This document shows, piece after piece, positions 30,665 to 42,723 of a DNA stretch of 64,000 bases; position 1 is the first letter of the stretch; each line of letters opens with the position of its first letter. The notes below the pieces were generated by a model that was given only the letters and a program-made list of their open reading frames with translations, ran no database searches and was not told where the DNA came from. The stretch comes from Fulvia fulva. Taxonomy: Eukaryota > Ascomycota > Dothideomycetes > Mycosphaerellales > Mycosphaerellaceae. Made by a program: the position numbers and the translations under genes. The DNA is taken from positions 248,001 through 312,000 of the forward strand of contig NC_063018.1 of the NCBI RefSeq assembly GCF_020509005.1, read 5' to 3'.

Positions 30665-31765
30665 CGCGCCAGTGTCAAGTGGTCCTTGCCAGCCAAAGTG
30701 GCTTGAGGGTGAGGGTGCTCCGTGCCAAGCTGGGGGGGGGGTGTTCTAGTTGATGCTTCCCTGCTAGATGGTGCTGCAGCAGTCGATAGTCGCTCGTGTG
30801 AAGATGCAGAGTATGTGGTAGTGGGCGGTGCACCCAGGATGATGTTTCTGCCACGTGCAAAAAGTGTGTGTTGGCGGGGGTGTCGTTTCGAACAACTGGT
30901 GGAAGTCGTCGAAGAAAGCTCCCTCTGCAACTTTTGGCGTGCTGATCCGAGCGCCCTGAACTTGCAGCTTACACTTTTCCGCGCAAAAACACTCCCGAGT
31001 CACCTCCCATATGATGTGATGATATATCTCGTGCCTGCAGTCACCCCATACAGACGAACATAACAGGTCGCTGCTGGTATGACTTCCACAAACCAAGACA
31101 CACCCCTCACTACCATAACATCGCACCGACAAAGAAACACCAACGCGCCGAGCAAGCAGGCACACCTCCTGTCGCGTGGGCGGTAGGGATTCACTACTCA
31201 GTGGCGTCCGCCGTCCAGCATGCAGGGACCCAAAACACGTCCAGCTGCTGCATCGTATCCAAGCCTGCTGACCTCTTACACCACTCTCGGTCTGCTGTAC
31301 GCTCATAGCCATCTCCCACACGTCAGCCGCGCTCGTTCGATCCTTCTGCCTGCACATCTGACGATTGAAACTTACGGCTAGACCGCCTTGTCGAAGACGT
31401 TCGACACTGTCCGATATATAATCCATGGAAGATGGGACCATTTCCTAGTCTGCCTGGTCAAGTGCTTGACCTTAGACGACACTCCGAGGCCATCCGGCAC
31501 GAAGCGCGAGCATGGCTTCTTGGCTGGTGGACTCGATGTAGGAACTCCATCATGGCTATTTCAGGCGCACAAATGTCCACGATATCTTGCCGCAGACAAT
31601 CGCCTCGCGGGTCTGAATAACGATCTCCACAGGCAAGACTCGATGCGCTGGAATGGTCGATGGGCATCGTGGATGTTCGGCACTCCGAGATCACCAGTAC
31701 AGCTTTTCCCAGCGCGTCTTCGACGACCGTACTCGAAGGATGTTGTGAGCTGACGCCATTTCGTA
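30665..31765. other. Intergenic / 5' flank region
   Basis: Upstream region of the importin gene and possibly an unrecognised 5' part of the next plus-strand gene. A run of nine G lies near 30732-30740. I could not assign a coding exon with confidence. Confidence 0.35.
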
Positions 31766-32503
31766 GGCGGAACCTGTCGAGTTGCGTTGCCTTGCGATCA
31801 CGACATCTCACTTTGTGAAGAAGAGTTCGAAGCACTCACAGACAAGCAATGTCGAGCCGCAACCTGCAAAGAATGCTCCGCCTTCATCCTCCAAGCAAAC
31901 GACAAAGATGAAGTCAAGGCATTCGACGAGCACGCCGCGCTCCAAAAGTACCACAACGCCCACGACGGCTGGCTCGCCCTCGACGCCGAAGACTACGACA
32001 TCACCCGTCGCAACTACTTCACCTTCCCCACCCAACTCCTCAACGACGCCGCCCCCTCCGCCCTCCAAAGCCTCACCACCCCACCCTGGATCCAACCTCC
32101 CGAAACCTCCTTCGCGCACTCGTCCGCCACCGCCTCCGCACTCAAACACTTCCAAAACCTCTTCACCCCACCCTCCAGCACCTTCAAAGAGCGGCCCAAC
32201 AAACTCCTCAACGACCTCTGCGACCTCTTATTCTTCCAAGTCCAGGCCGCCCTAGGCTATGACCTCGAAACGATGCTGCCTGGCTGGAAGCGGTTTCTGA
32301 GGATATGGATGTTGAGGGCCATGAATTTCGTTACGTGTCGGTGTTGTATTCAGGGGGGTTCGGAGCACAGAGGGTTTCATTACCATGATGGGAGCGAGTT
32401 GTATTGGCAGGATACTGGGAAGGCGGCGGAGAGGCTTGGGGAGGAGATGGAGGAGGGGTTGAGGATTGTGGACGGGCCGGGGGGAGAGAGGGAGGGGTGG
32501 TGA
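31766..32503 (+). CDS. Cys-rich hypothetical protein (5' end unresolved)
   Basis: An open frame with clear fungal codon bias ends at TGA 32501-32503 and gives about 245 residues from a likely splice acceptor (CGTAG) at 31765. No in-frame ATG precedes the conserved-looking start GTCRVALPCDHDISLCE, so at least one upstream exon is probably missing from my model. Cys and His residues cluster at the start (CRVALPCDHD, C-x5-CKEC) and near the end (CRCC, HRGFHYHDG), suggesting metal binding. The segment LLNDLCDLLFFQVQAALGYD is helical. I do not recognise the family. Confidence 0.5.
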   Translation, partial: GGTCRVALPCDHDISLCEEEFEALTDKQCRAATCKECSAFILQANDKDEVKAFDEHAALQKYHNAHDGWLALDAEDYDITRRNYFTFPTQLLNDAAPSALQSLTTPPWIQPPETSFAHSSATASALKHFQNLFTPPSSTFKERPNKLLNDLCDLLFFQVQAALGYDLETMLPGWKRFLRIWMLRAMNFVTCRCCIQGGSEHRGFHYHDGSELYWQDTGKAAERLGEEMEEGLRIVDGPGGEREGW

Positions 32504-32704
32504 GGGTGGGGGGTATGGTCCGTTGGATACGGATGCGGATGCGGGTGGGGATGGTGAGCCGTGGTGGATGAGGCCGTGGGTGCCTGTGTGATTCGGTAGG
32601 GGAACGTGGTAGCAAGGATAATTCTTGCATACCAAATATCATTGATTTTGCGCGGTCTAGCACTCTACTGTCGATATGATCTCTTCCCACCACCTTGTCC
32701 ACTC

Positions 32705-33759
32705 TTATTCCGCCATCAAAAACTCCCCCAGCGTCTTCACATAACTCTCCGTCTCCTCCAAAAACGGCGTATGGCTACTCAACGCAAACGTAACCCACTT
32801 ACACCTCGCCCGAATCCCCTTAAAAAACGGCCACACAACCTCATCCTGCGCCTCATCATATTTCCCATTAATCAACAACACCCCGCCAGGCACGAGATCC
32901 TCATCAATCGTCCCCAACTTCCCAACATAATCCCAATCCTTCACAGTGCCCACCACAGTAAACTCAGACGGTCCGTTCATGGTGGCGTAGACGGTGTTGT
33001 CGTCTGCGATGCCGGCGAGGGAGGCTTCGAGGTCGGCGGGGAAAGGGTGCACGCGGCAGAGGTGGCGGCGGTAGAAGGCGAGGGTGGCGTCTTGGTAGGG
33101 TTTGGAGTCGGTTGTGCCGGCGGCTTCGTGTGTGTCTAGGGCGTCTTGGACGTCTTGTGGTAGGTTGCCGCGGAGGCCGTTGCAGACTTTGCTCCAGGTT
33201 GGCATTGCCGCGGGGGAGTTGGAGATGATGAGTTTTTTGAGGCCTTTTGGGCGGTGGTCGATGGCGTATTCGATTGCTTCCATGCCGCCGCAGGATTGGC
33301 CGAGGAGGTAGAAGGTGGTTATTCCGAGGTGTTGTTTGAGGTTTTCAAGCTCCGCGATGTGCAGGGCGAAGGTGAAGAAGCTGGTGTCGTGTTTGTGGTG
33401 GGGGAGGTGGGTGTTGTCGCCGCAGCCGAGTTGGTCGTACATTATTACGGGGATGTTGTAATCGCTGGCGATTAGGGAGATGGGGCGGATGTAGTCTGGG
33501 AGTGAATGTCAGTGATCCCTGTGGTTAAGGTAGTTGGTGATGGTGTGCGCTTACGGTGCAGCATTCCTGGTCCGCCGTGGAGACAGATCAAGGGAGTCAC
33601 ATCGGGGGATAGTTTGCCCCATATTCTGTAGATTGTTGTTCCCTTCTCGCCAGTCTTGGGGACTGTGAATTCGACTGAGCCTGTCGAGGTTTCTTTTGGA
33701 TATGGTCGAACCTGACCAGGAGGCTTGGGAGTGTTCTCGTCTGGGATGTTGTAAGACAT
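32705..33759 (-). CDS. Proline iminopeptidase-type alpha/beta-hydrolase (S33 family)
   Basis: Two exons (33759-33555 and 33495-32705) across a 59-bp intron give 331 residues. The oxyanion-hole motif LHGGPGM is near residue 64. The nucleophile elbow GQSCGG puts the Ser near 136. The catalytic Asp is probably in INGKYDEAQD and the His in LSSHTPF near the C-terminus. These are typical of fungal proline iminopeptidases and related L-amino-acid amidases, which release N-terminal residues from small peptides or amides. The elbow differs from the bacterial GGSWG form, as is common in the amidase-like branch. There is no signal peptide. Confidence 0.88.
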
Positions 33760-34033
33760 GATCGTTCGCTGTCGTGATGATGTATAGATCTAGTAGGTGT
33801 CTCAGATCTGTAAATCCGGCGTTCAAGGCTTCGCGAGGTAGTACAGCTACAGCTCATAGCTTTATACAACGTGTTTCTCTGAGGCTAGGTGTACCCCGCA
33901 CTTGCATGCTGTTTGCGTGACAGGTGGGTCGTGGCTAGCTAGCGCCAGGGACGAGCATGAAGGATCTTTCGAACCATATCGAACAGAGAGTTGACCAGGG
34001 AGCTCAGTGGTGCTGAGATGGGTATCTAGATGT

Positions 34034-35319
34034 TCATGATGTTTCGTATGTAACAGTATATTCGACTTCGCGTCTGATGATGGGCTCGTGAGACTGCGTG
34101 CTTCCTTCGCTGGGTTTCCGTGCGCCGTGGTAAATTGCTGCTGAATATTGTATGTCGTCTGCCCGGAACTGTTCACCCTTTGGCGGAGGTTCATTGCTGA
34201 CATCTCTGTGGCCAGATCTTGATTGTGTATGGCGACCTCCAGACAGCTCCTTGAGCCGATATCCCTTGGGCGAGAACTTGTTACTCCCATGTCCATAGGT
34301 GCTATCGTTTCTTGTGGCCAGGTCCATACCGAAGCCAGTGTGGAAGTCCCTGAGGAACGGTCTCAAAGCCACGACCATGGCGGACAGCAGTGACCAAGTG
34401 AGGCCGACCTGCTGCCAAGCCAGTGGCTGTATGATGCGGACAGCTGGGTTAGGGTCCTGTTCAAAGGCGGAAACGTAGTGCGCATGGACACCCGCGAATG
34501 CGATGCAGCTATGTCGGTCAGTACGTGAGGGAAATGTGTGTGTGTGTGAGAGCACGTACAAGAGCCGAAGGCCAAGAATGGCCGCTGAAGTCCATTTGTA
34601 ATTCCACTTCATCTGGAGGGACCAGACAATCTTACAGAAAAGCGAGAAGCCCCAGATCTCTGTGACAGTGTCTGCAATCGCTACAGCTATCCAGCGAGGT
34701 TGCTATGTCGGTGTTAGTAGACTCCCAGCATCTGATCATTGTGCACATACCTGATGACAATGCCCGTCTACATTCGGCATGAGACTACCGCTGCCGCACT
34801 GTACTATGACCGCAAGAAGCGAAGCCAGACCGAGCGCGGCCACGACAGCGAGTGTCAAGTGAAAGACAATCCGCATTCTCGCATCTCTGGATAATAGCCC
34901 CCGAACTGTCAAAAGCACGGCGGCCTTTGCGGTCCAGGTGGCTAGCACGTAGAATGCTTCGCTGGCCATGAATAGCTGTTCGCAAACATCAGTCATCAAG
35001 CTTGCCAAAACACCCAGACCTGTCCACTCACCTGCCAAAGAGTCCGTATGCGGTCTGCACTTTGTAGTGTCGAGGCCGTGGTTCCCAACCCCATCGCCAC
35101 GGCTGCGAAGGACACGGCCACTTCCGCCAGAATGAGCACGCATGCCACCAGGATGGCATAGTCGTCGATCTGGAATCTCCTCCATCGCACAAAGAGCCGG
35201 ACGGCAAATGTGAGGTAGATGAAGGCAAAACATATCACTCCGACAGTCCACAGGACGCCTCTTTGGTCATCCTGGTTGATGACGGCCAGTGGCGGTGTCA
35301 GTGTATCGGGTATAGCCAT
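34034..35319 (-). CDS. Fungal rhodopsin-like seven-TM integral membrane protein
   Basis: Four exons (35319-35032, 34975-34751, 34702-34560, 34508-34034) with consistent phases give 376 residues. Seven hydrophobic segments are visible, including VGVICFAFIYLTFAVRLFV, YAILVACVLILAEVAVSF, AVVAALGLASLLAVIVQCG and a last one around VGLTWSLLSAMVVALRPF. The family motif RxFxRWRRFQIDDY follows TM1. A polar cytosolic tail of about 110 residues ends the protein. No CFEM domain precedes the TM region. The family is large in Dothideomycetes and related to PTH11-type receptors; the ligand is unknown. A TG repeat lies inside the third intron (34537-34549). Confidence 0.85.
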
Positions 35320-36189
35320 GCTGGTGTGGCCGGTGTCATGATGCTGTCGCTGCTCCGCGCGGTGGTGCTAGCATGTCGGCATGGGCATGTTCATATCACC
35401 AGCAGGCGAGCATCCGGCGAGATAGCTGCTGTGGTGAGGAGGAAGAGCAACACGACCGGCCGCTTACCGAGAAGTGCAAGGCGGGAGCCAATCGTGTCGG
35501 AGGCATGGTCGGCATACGACGTTCCCGCCGCCCATCTATTAAGCTCCGGCGGTTGGTGTAACCGACGTTTATGGTTACTGCGCCAATCTGCAAGCTCCCG
35601 ACAACGCAGCGCAGTGATAGGCGCGGAAGAATGCAAAGGATGTGCACTGTGCAGAGTGCAGCAGGATGTGAAGTTGGATTTGCCTCGCCAGCAGTCCGTG
35701 ACATGCCTGCCCCGACTTGGCCGCACAGCAGATCCCAGAAGGGAGAACCTCGACATCACTTCCTCATCTCGACACGACACGACACGACACTGCGACAGCT
35801 GGAGAATTCCCAGCCGTCAACCAAACATGACACCGCCGATCAACAACGAAGAATTTTGCTCCGGCATGGGGTCGTCGCCTACCGGCCAATGGCGCAAGAG
35901 GACGCCACCTGCAATAAGCTTCGGGTCTTGCTGGTCGCGCCCCAAAGCCACTTAGCTGCAGCATGATTCGGTAGTGTCGCCTTCTCGGCCACCCATCCCA
36001 CACTCCTCTGCTGCACGTGATAGGAGATTGGCGAGAGAACCGGCGCCCGCCCATCCTGCGACGGGCCTTGCCCTCTGGATCAGGATCCTCCGGCCGAGAC
36101 CATCACCAACACCAACAATGCCGACTATTGCGTAACTGAAGAAATCGCCAGGCATGTTTTTGTATCCCGAGTGAGTGATCCGCTGGAGC
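35320..36189. other. Divergent promoter region with a CACGA repeat
   Basis: About 870 bp between the rhodopsin-like gene and the permease gene. A pentanucleotide repeat (CGACA, about four copies) occupies 35768-35790. I see no supported gene. Confidence 0.45.
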
Positions 36190-37981
36190 ATGACTACATC
36201 GTCGACCACCATGGACTCCAAGGACAGGTCCGTCCACAGTGATGGCGGCGCCTACAAGGCCACGAGGGGCGGAAATGCCAACGACCAGAGAGACATGGCG
36301 AGGATGGGGAAGACTCAAGTACTGCAGAGGAATTTCAAGCTGGTCACGATGTTCGGCTTCAGTGCTATCTTGATGTGCTCGTGGGAGTCTCAGCTGAGCA
36401 GCTTGAGCATTGCGCTTCAAAATGGTGGGACCGCGGGACTCATCTGGACGTGGCTGATATCATGGATGGGCTTCACTGCGGTATATGCCTCCATGGCAGA
36501 AATGGGATCGATGGCGCCGACTACAGGTGGCCAATATCATTGGGTTAGCGAGTTCTCACCGAGAAAGTATCAAAAGGTTCTGAGTTACTTTGTTGGATGG
36601 CTTGGAGTGCTCGGATGGCAGGCTCTTCAAGCATCAATTGCATTCCAGGCCGGCACTATCATTCAAGGACTTCTGGTGTTGAACTATCCTTCCTACGTTT
36701 ACGAGCGGTGGCACGGAACACTGCTCGTCATCGCGGTCCTGGTCTGCGGTGCTCTATTCAATATCTTCCTGGCTACGCGACTGCATCTGGTCGAAGGTAC
36801 TATCTTGGTCGTCCACGTCTACGGCATTTTCTGCATTCTGGCTCCTCTTTGGATTCTCTCACCGCGCTCCTCCTCCGAGTATGCCTGGCAAGCATTTCAG
36901 GACCCTGGTTGGCATAGCGCTGGACTGTCTGCTTTGATTGGTATGCAGGCCAGTGTGGTGCCCCTACTTGGAGCAGACGCATCAGTACACATGTCGGAAG
37001 AACTCAAGGATGCAGCGTATACACTGCCACGGTCTATGATGTGGGCAACTTCCCTTAACGGTGCACTGGGATGGGTCACAGCCATTACTGTTGCATACTG
37101 CATAGGCGATCTTGAGTCTGGTGAGTGAAGCTGGAATGGTGCACACATCTGCTATACTAACGCAGCCCAGTGGTCAACACGCCCACGAACTATCCCTTCA
37201 TACAGATCTTCTACAACACAACCGGTTCAAGACCTGCAACGAATGCCATGGCAGCGGTAGGCTGACCCGCAGGATGACACCCTCGCAGCTAGCAAGTGCT
37301 GACATGCCGCAGATCATTATCCTCATGGACGCTGCAAGTGCCATCTCAATTCAGGCCTCTGCATCACGCCAGATCTTTGCCTTTGCGCGAGATGATGGTA
37401 CACCGTTTGCTGCCTGGCTATCAAGAGTACGTTCTTGTTCACCTAGAGATGTGTCTTGCTTCAAACTGACGTTTGAACAGGTCAGCCCACGTTTGGACGT
37501 ACCTCTGAATGCCGTGATCTGCTCCACAACAATCGCGTGCCTTCTTTCGCTAATCAACATCGGAAGTACGGTCGCCTTCAACAGCTTAATTTCCCTTACC
37601 AACGGAACGCTCATGGTGTCTTACGGCATGTGCATTGGTTGTTTTGTATGGCGGCGACTCTCAAAACAGCCAATGCTACCTTCGCAGTTTCAGCTCGGCC
37701 GATATGGATTGCTAGTCAATCTGCTAGCAATGAGCTTTTTGTCGGTGGTCTTTGTCATGGTAAGTGCGAAGAAATCTGATGTAAGATCCCCTGATCTCCA
37801 CATACTAATTGAACGCTAGGCCTTCTTCCCGCCAACACCGCTACCAGCATTGACCGTAATGTCTATGAACTGGTCTTCACTGGTATTCACTGTTGTCGCA
37901 GTATGGGGCATTGTGTTCTACCTCGTATGGGCGCGTTTCAGATACTCTGGGCCCGTAGAGTACGTGCGAAAACTGGACTAA
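36190..37981 (+). CDS. APC-superfamily permease (choline/GABA/amino-acid type)
   Basis: Five exons (36190-37120, 37171-37256, 37313-37426, 37481-37759, 37820-37981) with in-frame GT-AG junctions give 523 residues. About twelve membrane segments are visible. The N-terminus has the usual MARMGKTQVLQRNF and the first helix block FSAILMCSWESQLSSL. The loop SMAPTTGGQYHWVSEFSP and the segment HMSEELKDAAYTLPRSM are hallmarks of the fungal choline transporter (HNM1) and GABA-permease family. It imports a small nitrogenous solute across the plasma membrane. I chose the ATG at 36190; one at 36175 is also in frame. Confidence 0.88.
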
Positions 37982-38385
37982 AAGTAATGAATCATGGCAT
38001 GACGACTTTTCTGGCACCCTCCCGTGCCTCTTCACACCCGTCCCGTATGGCTAATTTGCCATCCACATCTTATCCAAGCAGAGCAATATCGCAGGATCAA
38101 ACTTTCGCTCCACGAGACCAGAGATGGAGCACACGCGTTGAGCACGGCTGCACGTGGCTTGCCAAAAGATCGGCACGGCTTTGCACCATCCACCTGCCTA
38201 AATGAAGCTAGCCATGAGCAGCTTGCAGCTTGCCCCATCTTTATCACCAGTAGCACCCACGTTGCCGACGCCTTCGTGTTTCGACTTACACTTCCACCCT
38301 TCGCCGACGAGAGGGACGCCACGCCGTGCGACACCGACACACCATGCTGGGCTCGTCGAGAAGCGACGTGCATCCACTCCGGACC

Positions 38386-39910
38386 ATGTCGAAATCCGAA
38401 GACTACACGTACAACGCCTACGACGCCTCGGGCCAGGACTCACCACGCGGCAATGGCGATTATGACAGCCGCGACGTTTTCGGCCACGAGGAGCACCACG
38501 ACATCAAGTACAAAACGCTCTCATGGCAGATTGTGAGCGTGTTGATGATTGCGGAGATTGTGTCGAATGGGATGCTCTCGCTGCCTTCGTCGCTGGCGGT
38601 CGTCGGGATGGCCCCGGGTCTCGTTTTGATTATCTTTCTGGGAATCTTTGCGGCGTATACCTCGGTTCTGCTGGTGCGGTTCAAGCTGCGACATCCGGAG
38701 GTGCACAATATGGGCGATGCGGGAAAGATTATGTTTGGAGTTGTTGGGCGCGAGGTTTTTTCCTTTGGAACGATCGCGTTTGCGTTTCTTCTCGCGGGCG
38801 GACAGATGCTTTCGGGGCAGATTGCGCTGTCGAATTTGAGCAGTAATGGACTCTGCAATGTATCGTTCACGGGGATCTTTGCCGCTGCCACGTTCCTGTG
38901 CGCCTTGCCGCGAACGTTCGATGGACTTGGGTGGATTTCTATTCCCAGTGTGCTCAGCATTACGATTGCTGGAATCGTTGGCATGGTTGGTGCTGGCACT
39001 CATCCAGTGGAAGGCCGGTCTGTGGTTGCGGCACGCTCCAGCGATTTCTACACGGCGTTCTTCTCGATCACGAACCCGGTCTTTGCATACTGCGGTCACT
39101 TCATGTGAGTAGCATATGCTCCAACATCCCTTTGACGCAGGACTGACGAGGATTAGGTTCTTCGCACTCATGTCTGAGATGAAGAGGCCTCAAGATGCGT
39201 AAGTAGCGAGAACGCCATATCGCCTCATCCGACTCAGGCTGACGATTTTACAGCGTGAAGGCTGCATACACTCTGCAAGGCTTTGCCACCACATACTACG
39301 CCATCTTCGCCGGTGTCACCTACGGCTTCATCGGCAGCGCAGTCCTCTCGCCATCCTTTTCGTCTCTCGAGACTGCATGGGCGAAGGCGGCCTACGGTAT
39401 CGCTCTTCCAAATCTGCTCATCGCAGGCGCACTCTACGTGCATACCGCCAGCAAGATCATCTTCGTTCGATTCTTCCGACATTCTCGCCACCTTCACGAC
39501 CACACAGTCCTGGGCTGGGTTGTTTGGGTTTCGCTAGTTGCAATCTTCAGCGCCATTGCCTTCGTGTTCGCAGTGGGAGTACCTATCTTCAACTACTTGA
39601 TTGGTATCACTGCATCCCTGTTTGCGGCATGGTTCACCTATGGAATGTAAGTTTTGGCAGTGCACCCGTTCAATCGATACCGAGCTGACAGATCTCCAGT
39701 GCTGGTATGTTCTGGCTGCATGACGCTTACCATGATGGAGAGGGCATCAGGAGCTGGCGAAAGAGATGGGGCGGCACCTTGATGGCAGTCCTGACCATTG
39801 TCGTCGGTTTGTTCATTTGCGTTGCCGGTCTGTATGTGACGATTCGTGCTATCGTGGACGCATACGCCAATGGCACGATCACGGCGCCTTTCAGCTGCGG
39901 AACTTCTTAG
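38386..39910 (+). CDS. Amino-acid transporter, AAAP family (neutral amino-acid permease type)
   Basis: Four exons (38386-39104, 39157-39198, 39254-39646, 39700-39910) give 454 residues with about eleven membrane segments. The start of the core, LSWQIVSVLMIAEIVSNGMLSLPSS, and the segment GHFMFFALMSEMKRPQDAVKAAY are typical of Neurospora MTR-like permeases, which take up neutral and aromatic amino acids by proton coupling. An in-frame ATG at 38344 would add 14 residues. It follows the choline-type permease by 400 bp on the same strand, but the two belong to different families. Confidence 0.88.
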
Positions 39911-41087
39911 CTTATTTGTATAGCGTTTATGACAATCTTGGGTGGTGTACTCGGATATGACAGTAGTGATTTGAACAGCAGCAGTGCTTTCGTACTTTGA
40001 GCAAGGTGGAACTTCGCATCCTGATTCCTGCGGTCCACCATGGGTAGAACTGCTTGTCCACGAAAGGGCAAACTCGTACGACTGGGATGAATGGCGACAA
40101 AGCCTCATTGACTCCAGTCTATGCATGTGACAATGCAGGTATCTGATAGAGTCGTGAACAATTGGCCCTGCAAGGGGGCGAACTTCAGAACCCCTGCTCT
40201 TGGCAGAAGTCTGACCAACTTTTCGCCGCTTCAGATCGGAAACACCACGTTCCCTTCACGCACGCACATCAACATCCAACCCTTCATTCACGCGAACTGC
40301 TCCAGCATATGTCCTCCCAACGATGCACCCACGGCACCTCGGAGCCCACTCCTGATTATGCTCAACCTCAATGCCGAAGCCGCTGCATTTCCCGGACGCG
40401 GTGCGATCTTCATCATCTATCTCTTTGCGGAGGTAGTGAGCAGTAGTGCCAGCGAGTCACGCAGTAGTCTGCAACAGCTCGACCTCTGACATGACTCTCC
40501 TGCTACGTCGACGAGCACTATGCCCACTGCGACACCTGTGGACACACCTGTTGCGGATGCAGGTCCGAAACGAATGCTCGCACGCGCTCGGGATGGCGGG
40601 TTTCTTGTGACATCTAGCAGCTTGCTTGAGTACACGAAGGCTGTTATACAAGTGCTCCGGTGCGAAATACCGACTATTGCAGTGGTGTTTGCTCGTACGA
40701 GTCAAGGGCCAACGTCCAGGACTGCCAACACGAAGGCATTGTTGTCTCATGGCAAGTGCCGCAGCACTTCGACTGTTCTCGAGGCATCATGTCTTCTGAC
40801 GGCGTGGCGCAAGCTCAACCAAATTCACTAACAGCTTACAGGGACTTCCCGGCCACGTTCTGTCAATCAAAACATGCCGATCAGAGAGCTTTCAGGCCAT
40901 CGCAGTAAGGCCGCGTAGAAGAAGGTTTCGAGGGACGTTGAACCCGTTCGAAGCATGCCTATCAGGCACGTCACTGCGACTAGATGTTGGCAGTGGGTAT
41001 TTTGCATGAGAGAGGTATAAGGATTGCAACGTCCAGTCTCGATGGGTCTCGCCGAGGTTGCTCGACATCTGTAGCTCTCTGTTCGAT
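39911..41087. other. Intergenic region, no convincing gene
   Basis: About 1.2 kb. Plus-strand frames at 40121-40489 and 40520-40831 are open, but no family motif or intron pattern supports them. I see nothing else. Confidence 0.4.
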
Positions 41088-42102
41088 ATGTTCAGCGTTT
41101 CATCCACCCTTGGGCTGGCCGTCTGGCTGGCCTCTATCATCGGCACTGAGGCGCAATGCAGGAACACTGTCAGTGTGTACAACCCAAACATACGCACTAT
41201 GTCCACGAACAGCAGTAAGTAGGCCCGCCTCACGTTACTCTTGCGGATACTGATACATTTCCATAGCCTGGTTCATCGTCCCCGTGCCAAAGGCAGCAGT
41301 TCAGAGTGCCGTCAAAGCAGCTTTCCCACTCCAAGCGCTGACGCTCCTCGACGTCCCATCCGACCCAACATTATTCCCTAACGGCTTCCCGGCTGGTCAA
41401 CACCCGGTCATGGTGTCTATCGGTCTTACCGACGATATCCGCATGTCTGTCTTGCAAATCGATGGACCCCTGCTAAACAGCAACATCTATGCTACATACG
41501 TCAGCCAGAACGGAAACCCAGCTCCCCTGGCGGCGGGTTTGAACTCTTACATCGCTGGTCCTGACGGCCCTCTGCCGAACGGATTGGTACCTGCAGTGGC
41601 ATCAACCTTGCTGTTCGCCGGAAACCCTCTCAGACTCGGACAATTCGCGCCTGAAGCTGCTGCATATCAGGATCAAGGCGCAGGCAACCTCTTCGCACAG
41701 GCCAAGTGGGCACTTATACCCAACCCGATCTCAGGACCAGGAGTTTATCCCGAAGCGGCCGACTTCGCCTTCACCACGGCTAGCACTTCTCGATACACTC
41801 AGAAGACATTCAAGGAGTTGGCCAACCAGCCCATCATCCTTCCATCCGGACAATGCCAGAGGAACGCAGCCTACTTCACGAACGTGACGGCCATGCCAGT
41901 CTTCCGCAACGGCGATGTCACTTTGGGACCGGGTGCTGATGGACTTGGTGTCACGTCAGGCACGTTGATGCAGGCGAGCCCAGATAAGAGCGGTGTATAC
42001 AGCAATCAGGATGGTTTCAGCGCTTGTGCGCAGGTTGTTGGCAATAACCCTGAGGCTTGCGATGCGGCCTCAGCTAATCGTGACCCGAACACGCTGGCTT
42101 GA
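41088..42102 (+). CDS. Secreted hypothetical protein
   Basis: Two exons (41088-41214 and 41267-42102, intron GTAAGT...CATAG) give 320 residues. The first exon supplies a signal peptide (MFSVSSTLGLAVWLASIIGTEA, cut near 22). The mature part has WFIVPVPKAAVQSAV, then VMVSIGLTDDIRMSVLQI, and ends with a few Cys (GQCQRN, ACAQVV, EACDAA). It has Asn-glycosylation-type sites (NST, NVT). I do not recognise the family; a fold like acetoacetate decarboxylase is a weak possibility from the layout only. Confidence 0.7.
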
Positions 42103-42723
42103 AGGGCATTGCCGAATAGAGGGCAGTAACATTACAAATGCAACTTCAGTTCGCTGTCATCTCAATATCAGTCTTGAGGTTTGAAGGACACTCTGCTTCT
42201 TGGAACGACTCTGATTTGAAAGTACAAGGGCCTTCACATCAGATTTATATCACGCCGGACAGAAGCAACACCACAACGCCGGTATTCCGCAGAAACACTG
42301 GCGGGTATCGCTCCTGCATACTGATCGAGCTTAGACGCCTCCAGTTGGTCTCCTGTCGACAATTATGCCTTCATTCACGTAGAGAATCCAACGACAGTAT
42401 CCCAGCAACACCTCTTACCACTTCGGGAGACGTGATCCTCCGTGAGCAGCATCCTAGTCTGAGCTCGCTTCAGAGCTGCAGGTACCCTCAGCTCGTACTG
42501 ATCAACATCAAGGATTATTAGCAAGCTGAGCTCTAGAGCTGCCCGCAGATTTGACAGTAGAAAGCTCACGAGCAGGACTGTGCCAGCGAAACTGCTGCTC
42601 TTTGTCACTCTGTCAAGTTAGACGAATACTTGCCGTTGTGAAGACTATCAGCACTTGCTCGTTGCCAACACTGGCGCATGCACTGATATCGCTCTCTGCA
42701 GCTTATCGACAACGACATCGATC
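42103..42723. other. Intergenic region, no gene recognised
   Basis: Short frames only. The stretch is the 5' flank of the acyl-CoA dehydrogenase gene. Confidence 0.4.

Noticed and set aside
36190..39910. Two neighbouring permeases as part of a biosynthetic gene cluster
   Set aside because: No synthase, synthetase or pathway regulator lies nearby; the two belong to different transporter families.
40121..40831. Plus-strand frames between the amino-acid transporter and the secreted protein
   Set aside because: No motif, no consistent intron structure and no codon-bias support.
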